The notes below the pieces were generated by a model. The model worked only from the letters and a program-made list of their open reading frames with translations. It ran no database searches and had not been told where the DNA came from. Positions 44,112-49,089 of a stretch of DNA of 49,089 nt are shown here, piece after piece. Made by a program: the position numbers and the translations under genes. This stretch comes from Clostridiales bacterium (GTDB lineage: Bacteria > Bacillota > Clostridia > Saccharofermentanales > Saccharofermentanaceae). The stretch is taken from positions 1 through 49,089 of the forward strand of contig JAFWFV010000065.1 of the NCBI GenBank assembly GCA_017515465.1. The letters run 5' to 3'. Positions within the stretch are counted from its first letter, which is position 1. Every line of letters starts with the position of its first letter.

Positions 44112-45299
44112 ATGAATATCAGCATCAATGAGAACTACAAACACATCAAGGAGACGTATCTGTTTTCCGAGATCGCTTCCAGAGTCAGAAAATATACGGA
44201 ACAGAAGCCTGATGCAAGACTGATCAGGCTTGGTATAGGCGACGTAACGCTTCCCCTTCCCGGCGTGGTCGTAGATGCAATGAACAGAGCTGTATCCGAG
44301 ATGGGTGTTAAGGAGACCTTCAGAGGCTATCCCCCCGAGAGCGGCTATCCCTTCCTGAAGGAAGCAGTCGTCAGGCATTATAAAGACAACAGGGCGGATA
44401 TCGACGTCGGTGAGGTGTTCATATCAGATGGTGCCAAGAGCGACATCGGCAATCTGGTGGATATCCTGGGAAATAACGAGATCATAATCCCTGATCCCGT
44501 ATATCCCGTGTATGTTGATTCCAACCTCATGAACGGCAACAGGATCACCCTCATAACCGGAAACAAGGAAAACGGCTTCCTGGCCATGCCGGATCAGATC
44601 GCATCGGCGGGTGCAAGGGTAATCTATCTCTGTTCCCCCAACAATCCCACAGGTGCAGCCTACGATCACGGACAGCTCAGGACCTGGGTGGAATATGCTC
44701 TCAGTACGGGATCACTGATCATATACGATTCCGCTTACGAGGCATTCGTAACGGATGACATCCCCCACACCATCTACGAGATAGAAGGCGCTGACAGATG
44801 TGCGATCGAGGTATGCTCTTTCTCCAAGTTCGCAGGATTCACGGGAACCAGATGCGGATGGACTGTCGTCCCCCGGAAACTGTTATCGTCAGATGGTACC
44901 AGCCTCAACAAGATGTGGCTCAGGAGACAGTCGACAAAGTTCAACGGCGTGTCATATCCAGTCCAGAGAGGAGCAGAGGCAGCACTGTCCGCTGAAGGCA
45001 TCAGGCAGTGCATGGCAAACATTGATTATTACAGGGAAAATGCCTCCATGCTGGGTGATACGCTCAGCGGCAAGGGCATCTACTATACCGGCGGCAAGAA
45101 CTCCCCTTATATCTGGCTGCAGTGTCCCATGAACATGAACAGCTGGGATTTCTTCGACATGCTCCTGTACGATGCCAACATCGTAGGAACACCCGGAGAG
45201 GGATTTGGCAAAGCAGGTGAAGGCTTCTTCAGGATCACTGCCTTCGGCACGCACGAATCAACGGCCGAAGCGTGTGGCAGACTGAAGGAACTGTTGTAA
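44112..45299 (+). CDS. dapL: LL-diaminopimelate aminotransferase
   Basis: 395 aa, a class I/II PLP aminotransferase. The N-terminus NENYKHIKETYLFSEIASRV and RLGIGDVTLPLP are characteristic of DapL. GAKSDIGNL, CSPNNPTGA, the PLP Lys in SFSKFAGFTGTRCGW and NSPYIWLQCP follow. It makes LL-DAP directly from tetrahydrodipicolinate with glutamate as amino donor, a one-step route to DAP. The product feeds the DapF half of the carB-dapF fusion. Thirteen bases separate it from glmS, so they form one operon behind an ANTAR-type attenuator. Confidence 0.95.
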   Translation: MNISINENYKHIKETYLFSEIASRVRKYTEQKPDARLIRLGIGDVTLPLPGVVVDAMNRAVSEMGVKETFRGYPPESGYPFLKEAVVRHYKDNRADIDVGEVFISDGAKSDIGNLVDILGNNEIIIPDPVYPVYVDSNLMNGNRITLITGNKENGFLAMPDQIASAGARVIYLCSPNNPTGAAYDHGQLRTWVEYALSTGSLIIYDSAYEAFVTDDIPHTIYEIEGADRCAIEVCSFSKFAGFTGTRCGWTVVPRKLLSSDGTSLNKMWLRRQSTKFNGVSYPVQRGAEAALSAEGIRQCMANIDYYRENASMLGDTLSGKGIYYTGGKNSPYIWLQCPMNMNSWDFFDMLLYDANIVGTPGEGFGKAGEGFFRITAFGTHESTAEACGRLKELL

Positions 45300-45312
45300 G
45301 GAGGAATGACTC

Positions 45313-47172
45313 ATGTGTGGAATAGTAGGATACATAGGACCGCGTAATACACTGGGAGTGCTCCTTAACGGTCTCTCGACATTGGAATACAGAGGATACG
45401 ATTCAGCAGGCGTATCGTTCATCCAGGACGGCAAGCTGGAACTGGTAAAGAAGAAGGGTTACGTCAAGGAATTGAGACAGGCCGTCGCAGAAGCGGGATA
45501 TACTCTCGACGATAAGCATACCAACAGGATATCAGCCGGCATCGGACATACCAGATGGGCTACCCACGGCGCTCCAAGCGACGAGAACTCCCACCCTCAC
45601 ATGTCCATGAACGGCAAGCTCTGCGTAGTGCATAACGGCATCATCGAGAACTACGCTGAACTCAGGAGCTTCCTGAAGAAAAAGGGATATGTGTTCGCCT
45701 CTGAGACTGATACCGAGGTCGCAGCACAGCTCATCGAATATTACTACAGGCTGAATGACTGCAGTGACATCAACGCAGCCGTTAGGAGAGCCCTTAAGGA
45801 TATCGTCGGTTCTTATGCCCTGTGCGTTCTGTGCGTCGATGAACCTGACAGGCTCATCTGTGCCAAGAAGGATAACCCGATAGTAGTAGGCATCGGCAAC
45901 GACGAGAACTTCATCGCATCGGATGTTACCGCCATGATCGAATACACCAAGAACGTTGTATTCCTCGAGGACAACTGCATCCTCACCATGACCAGGAATT
46001 CCATCGAGATCACGGACGTCTACGGCGAACCTGTGGAATACAGCATCGATGAGGTTAAGTGGGATGCCGATTCAGTACAGAAGGGCGGATATGCCCACTT
46101 CATGATGAAGGAGATGCATGAGGAGCCCAAGGTGTTCGATGCGACCGTTACCCCCAGGATCAAGGAAGGAGATATCTATCTGGAACATTTCGATGTCACA
46201 GAGGAATACTTAAAGGATATCCATAACATCAATATCGTTGCCTGCGGAACGGCATACCACGCCGGATGCATCGGCAAATACCTTATCGAGAAACTCTGCA
46301 GGATACCCGTTGTCATCGGTGTTGCCAGTGAGTTCATCTATTCGGATCCCATCATCGATGAGCATACCCTGACCCTCGTTATCTCACAGTCAGGTGAGAC
46401 GCTAGACACGAGAAATGCCATGAAGAAGGCAAAGGATCTGGGCAGTCGTACGCTCGCCATCGTGAACGTCATAGGAAGCACCATAGCCAGGGAGGCGGAT
46501 AACGTCCTCTATACCGCGGCAGGCCCGGAGATCTCCGTCGCATCAACGAAGGCATATACATGCCAGCTGGGCTGTCTCTATCTCATCGCCCTGAAGTTCG
46601 CTCATGTTCTGGGCAGGCTTCCTGATGAGCAGTATGTCAGATACCAGCAGGAGCTCATAGATATCCCCGATAAGCTCTCAGAGATCCTGTCCCGCCAAAA
46701 GGAGATCCAGAGATTTGCCTCCAAGCACTTCAATGCCGACAGCACCTTCTTTATCGGCAGAGGCCTGGATTATTTCCTCTCTATGGAGACATCGCTCAAG
46801 CTCAAGGAGATATCATATATCCATTCCGAAGCATATGCAGGCGGCGAGCTCAAGCACGGCACCATAGCACTCATCGAGGACGGCACTCTGGTAGTCAGTA
46901 CCATTACCCAGGACGGGCTCGTTCCCAAGATGGAGTCAAACATCAAGGAGGTTGCCACAAGAGGAGCAACTGTCCTGGCGATCATTCCCAAGCGCTTTGA
47001 GAACATTAAGTTTTCCTGCAATGAGAAGTTCATAATCCCTGACAGCGATGAATTGATGGCACCCATCCTCGGTGTTCTCCCGTGCCAGCTTTTCGCTTAC
47101 TACATGGCTGTTTATAAGGGCTGTGACGTCGATAAACCCAGGAATCTGGCCAAGAGTGTAACAGTCGAGTAA
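45313..47172 (+). CDS. glmS: glutamine-fructose-6-phosphate aminotransferase
   Basis: 619 aa. N-terminal class II amidotransferase with C2 (MCGIVGYIG), GIGHTRWATHG and a DTEV region; C-terminal two SIS isomerase domains with CGTAYHAG, SQSGETLDT and the terminal KSVTVE. It makes glucosamine-6-phosphate for cell-wall precursors and consumes glutamine. No glmS ribozyme is seen upstream; the gene is instead the second gene of the dapL operon. The ATG at 45313 has an SD (aaggagg) 8 bases upstream. Confidence 0.97.
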   Translation: MCGIVGYIGPRNTLGVLLNGLSTLEYRGYDSAGVSFIQDGKLELVKKKGYVKELRQAVAEAGYTLDDKHTNRISAGIGHTRWATHGAPSDENSHPHMSMNGKLCVVHNGIIENYAELRSFLKKKGYVFASETDTEVAAQLIEYYYRLNDCSDINAAVRRALKDIVGSYALCVLCVDEPDRLICAKKDNPIVVGIGNDENFIASDVTAMIEYTKNVVFLEDNCILTMTRNSIEITDVYGEPVEYSIDEVKWDADSVQKGGYAHFMMKEMHEEPKVFDATVTPRIKEGDIYLEHFDVTEEYLKDIHNINIVACGTAYHAGCIGKYLIEKLCRIPVVIGVASEFIYSDPIIDEHTLTLVISQSGETLDTRNAMKKAKDLGSRTLAIVNVIGSTIAREADNVLYTAAGPEISVASTKAYTCQLGCLYLIALKFAHVLGRLPDEQYVRYQQELIDIPDKLSEILSRQKEIQRFASKHFNADSTFFIGRGLDYFLSMETSLKLKEISYIHSEAYAGGELKHGTIALIEDGTLVVSTITQDGLVPKMESNIKEVATRGATVLAIIPKRFENIKFSCNEKFIIPDSDELMAPILGVLPCQLFAYYMAVYKGCDVDKPRNLAKSVTVE

Positions 47173-47271
47173 AGAACTTGCACCTTTTCTGCCTAATTTT
47201 TCGCTTGAACAGTGGAACGGTAGGGATATATTAAAATTATCTGACACAGTTAATCGACCGTAAGGTTTTAG

Positions 47272-47299
47272 GGAGCGGCAGCGATGTCGCTCCTTTTTT
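47272..47299 (+). terminator. terminator after glmS
   Basis: GGAGCGGC (47272-47279) pairs with GTCGCTCC (47286-47293; one G-T) across a six-base loop AGCGAT, then six T. The loop happens to have A1 and G4, but the hairpin is the terminator itself, not an alternative structure. The 194-base gap between glmS and the next gene holds no other clear signal. Confidence 0.75.
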
Positions 47300-47366
47300 G
47301 CAAAGAGATATATGGAACGGATGAAATATCAAGTGTATTATAGAAATACTATCAAGGAGGCATCTT

Positions 47367-47924
47367 ATGGCAAAGAAAGTTGCATTATTCATAGCAGACG
47401 GAACAGAAGAGACAGAAGCTATCACACCTGCTGACCTGCTCAGGAGGGCGGGAATAGATGTAGACATAGTATCCGTAATGGACAGGCCAGATATCACCGC
47501 TTCCCGCGGCGTCAGGATCACTGCAGACAAGGTGATCAGAGATATAGTCTTTAACGATTACGATCTGCTGATCCTGCCCGGCGGTGTAAAGGGAACTGAG
47601 AACCTGAATTCCAATAACCTGCTCAAGGCAAACATCAGGCAGTTCTATGATGAGAACAAGGGGATCGCAGCGATCTGTGCGGCGCCCACCATCTTTGCGG
47701 AGATGGGCCTGCTAAACGGCAGGAACGCCACATGCAATCCCGGATTCCGGGAAGTCCTCAGAGAGAATGGTGCTGTCCTCGACGAAGAGAGCAAGGTCGT
47801 AACGGACGGGAATATAATCACCAGTCAGGCAATGGGCACGTCGGTGGACTTTGGCCTGGCAATAGTTTCCTATCTCAAGGGTGAAAAGGACGCATATAAT
47901 CTCAAGGATAATATCAGGTTCTGA
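47367..47924 (+). CDS. DJ-1/PfpI-family protein
   Basis: 185 aa. KKVALFIADGTEETEAITPADLLRRAG is the typical DJ-1 N-terminus with the conserved acid, and the nucleophile elbow is AAICAAPTI (Cys at about residue 107). LPGG and TSQAMGTSVDFGLAIV are conserved. Clostridial members are annotated as YajL/ThiJ-like chaperone or deglycase proteins; the actual reaction is debated. SD aaggagg. The last 11 bases overlap the convergent acetyltransferase gene. Confidence 0.92.
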   Translation: MAKKVALFIADGTEETEAITPADLLRRAGIDVDIVSVMDRPDITASRGVRITADKVIRDIVFNDYDLLILPGGVKGTENLNSNNLLKANIRQFYDENKGIAAICAAPTIFAEMGLLNGRNATCNPGFREVLRENGAVLDEESKVVTDGNIITSQAMGTSVDFGLAIVSYLKGEKDAYNLKDNIRF

Positions 47925-48483
47925 TCAGGATATTCTTCCTGTACAGCAGCGAAGGCAGGATCGAGCGGTATATCGCATCATATGCACGCGCGGTCTCTTC
48001 GGGGGAACGATCCTCCCCGCATGGAAATTCCAGCAGCAGATATTCAACACCGAATACCAGGGCACTGACCCTGGTATTCTTTATTCCGCAATTGAGATAG
48101 AAACTCTTTCTTCTCTCCCTTATGGCAAGGTCATCCGGGCCTGAGGCGTAAGCGGGATCGTCGATCTCTATCAGCACATGGCCGAACCTCTTCAAAAGGG
48201 GAGAGGAGATCAGTTCCGTGAGAAAGGCGCTGCCAATACCCATATTCCTCTTGCCGGACACGACGGCAAAATAGTCCAGCAGGCAGTACCTTCCGGAAAA
48301 GACAAAGAAAGCATATCCGAGCATTCCGTCTTCACCGAATGCCCCCAGACACAAATACTGTCCCTTTCCAATTGATCTCTCTATCGCGGCAAGGGGCTTG
48401 CGCTCATCTGACGGAAAATCATACTTCAGATGGGCTTTATATACAGACCTGATCTCTCTTAACGTCAACTCCCGTACAACCAT
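47914..48483 (-). CDS. GNAT-family N-acetyltransferase
   Basis: 189 aa from ATG 48483 (MVVRELTLREIRSVYKAH, the expected family start); an ATG at 48525 adds 14 residues and neither has a good SD. The acetyl-CoA site is in VVSGKRNMGIGSAFLTELI (R/Q-x-x-G-x-G/A variant), after LLDYFAVV. The region DFPSDERKPLAAIE is shared with a clostridial GNAT subgroup of unknown substrate. It stands alone and converges on the DJ-1/PfpI gene. Confidence 0.85.
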   Translation of the reverse strand: MVVRELTLREIRSVYKAHLKYDFPSDERKPLAAIERSIGKGQYLCLGAFGEDGMLGYAFFVFSGRYCLLDYFAVVSGKRNMGIGSAFLTELISSPLLKRFGHVLIEIDDPAYASGPDDLAIRERRKSFYLNCGIKNTRVSALVFGVEYLLLEFPCGEDRSPEETARAYDAIYRSILPSLLYRKNILIRT

Positions 48484-48545
48484 ACATCTATGATAACAAA
48501 AAGTTGAATAATCGCTGTCTTTCATTTAAAATATCACGTGCACAA

Positions 48546-48636
48546 GGAGATGTATCGAAGTGGTCATAACGGGGCGCACTCGAAATGCGTTGATCCCTAA
48601 CGGGATCCGTGGGTTCGAATCCCACCATCTCCGCCA
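48546..48636 (+). tRNA. tRNA-Ser (CGA)
   Basis: Acceptor stem GGAGATG (48546-48552) pairs with CATCTCC (48626-48632); discriminator G and encoded CCA (48634-48636) follow. The anticodon loop is CTCGAAA, anticodon CGA, in a GCGCA/TGCGT stem. A long variable arm (GGGATC region around 48594-48608) marks a class II tRNA. The T arm has GTGGGTTCGAATCCCAC. Confidence 0.95.
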
Positions 48637-48672
48637 TAGTGGCAAAGCAATTTGACTGCATTGCCTTGAAAC

Positions 48673-48701
48673 ACCCGTAAACATTGCGTTTGCGGGTTTT
48701 T
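48673..48701 (+). terminator. terminator after tRNA-Ser
   Basis: ACCCGTAAAC (48673-48682) pairs with GTTTGCGGGT (48688-48697; one T-G), then a short T run. Confidence 0.7.
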
Positions 48702-49026
48702 GTTTGCCTGAAAATGAGGTTGCGATTTTAAGACTGCATTTTAAGGATTTTTGAAGGCGGAGAGATTCTGCGAACCTAAAACAGGATATTTTGGTATTGC
48801 TGTGAAGTGGTGTCTCGTGAATTGAGCGATTAAGTGACAGGGGCCCGGAGTGATCCGGGCTCTTGGTACTTTTACGGAATATACCTGAAAGGGAATGATA
48901 TATGGCTGTTGAAGTGTTAGTATAGATAATCATCAGGATAATAGACTAAGACAAATCGGGATTTATCTTAGAGATAATTGATGGACGAGAATTACCAGAA
49001 TATATGACAATGAATAAGGGGAAGAT
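48702..49026. other. gene-poor interval with two hairpins
   Basis: No convincing gene. GGGCCCGGA (48841-48849) pairs with TCCGGGCTC (48854-48862; one G-T), followed by a mixed T-rich stretch, a possible terminator remnant. TAAGACAAAT (48947-48956) and ATTTATCTTA (48961-48970) form an imperfect inverted repeat 57 bases ahead of the last gene and may be an operator. An open frame on the minus strand runs through the tRNA and is not real. Confidence 0.4.
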
Positions 49027-49089
49027 ATGTGGCTGATCATGGCGGCTTTGTCCGCGCTCTTTGCCGGACTTACGGCGATACTTGCGAAA
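49027..49089 (+). CDS. EamA/DMT-family transporter, N-terminal part (cut by window edge)
   Basis: ATG 49027 has a gggga SD. The 21 residues seen start MWLIMAALSALFAGL and continue as a hydrophobic segment ending ILAK, which resembles the first TM of EamA (drug/metabolite) transporters. Only this segment is available, so the assignment is tentative. Confidence 0.6.
   Translation, partial: MWLIMAALSALFAGLTAILAK

Noticed and set aside
45300..45312. glmS ribozyme
   Set aside because: Only 13 bases separate dapL and glmS, so there is no room for the ribozyme.
47205..47232. Promoter TTGAAC-16-TATATT for the DJ-1/PfpI gene
   Set aside because: It lies upstream of the terminator at 47272 and would be cut off from the gene, with no sign of an antiterminator. 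It may be chance AT-rich sequence.
47272..47293. ANTAR target after glmS because the loop is AGCGAT
   Set aside because: The hairpin is itself the terminator, so it cannot act as an alternative antiterminating structure; it fits simple termination of glmS.
48546..48636. Integration site of a mobile element at tRNA-Ser
   Set aside because: No integrase gene and no repeated copy of the tRNA 3' end are visible in the window.
48526..48933. 135-aa minus-strand open frame
   Set aside because: It runs through the whole tRNA-Ser gene; the WWDSNPRIP string is a known artefact of reading tRNA antisense.

Overview
The window looks like a chromosomal segment of an anaerobic, low-to-mid GC Gram-positive bacterium of class Clostridia. 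This is inferred from a tryptophan T-box leader, LPxTG-type pili with class C sortase, a type III glutamine synthetase, LL-diaminopimelate aminotransferase (DapL), an ANTAR-type regulator, strong Shine-Dalgarno sites and heavy AGG/AGA arginine codon use. The genus cannot be named from sequence reading alone; a rumen or gut Oscillospirales or Saccharofermentans-like lineage would fit. Apart from the IS110 fragment at the left edge, almost everything reads as core metabolism plus a pilus locus.

Layout. 1-4200: an IS110-type transposase end, ilvB-ilvN (acetolactate synthase), a MATE exporter and a structured repeat array. 4160-8035: a two-component system, a frameshifted envelope gene and a C39-like secreted protein; the response regulator gene and the C39-like gene share an almost identical 20-base upstream element. 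8036-8520: small genes. 8540-15430: a complete trpEGDCFBA operon behind a T-box and an inverted repeat over the promoter. 15510-16340: an SDR dehydrogenase. 16418-24395: a pilus operon (signal peptidase, 1020-aa adhesin, major pilin, class C sortase, minor pilin, second sortase). 24420-47172: a nitrogen-assimilation region. 47270-49089: a DJ-1/PfpI protein, a GNAT acetyltransferase, tRNA-Ser and the start of an EamA-type transporter.

The most interesting part is 24.4-47.2 kb. Five transcription units (Amt-PII fusion; gltB-gltD-carA-carB::dapF; type III glutamine synthetase; dapL-glmS; and the regulator operon itself) each begin with a short RNA hairpin with a six-base loop fitting A-A-N-G-R-Y. 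In four of them this hairpin overlaps the 5' arm of an obvious intrinsic terminator. This is the known recognition logic of ANTAR antiterminators, and an ANTAR protein is encoded at 39504-40088. It sits directly downstream of a type I glutamine synthetase homologue in which at least five catalytic or metal-binding positions are replaced, and its own receiver domain lacks the phospho-acceptor Asp. I infer a glutamine-sensing pseudo-enzyme that controls an ANTAR antiterminator, governing ammonium uptake, GS/GOGAT, carbamoyl phosphate, diaminopimelate and glucosamine-6-phosphate synthesis.

Other notable items: a CarB-DapF fusion protein, two arrays of one structured repeat family with covarying stems and conserved internal-loop motifs, a pilus adhesin carrying a dead CHAP-like domain, and a minor pilin with a non-canonical LIQTG sorting motif.
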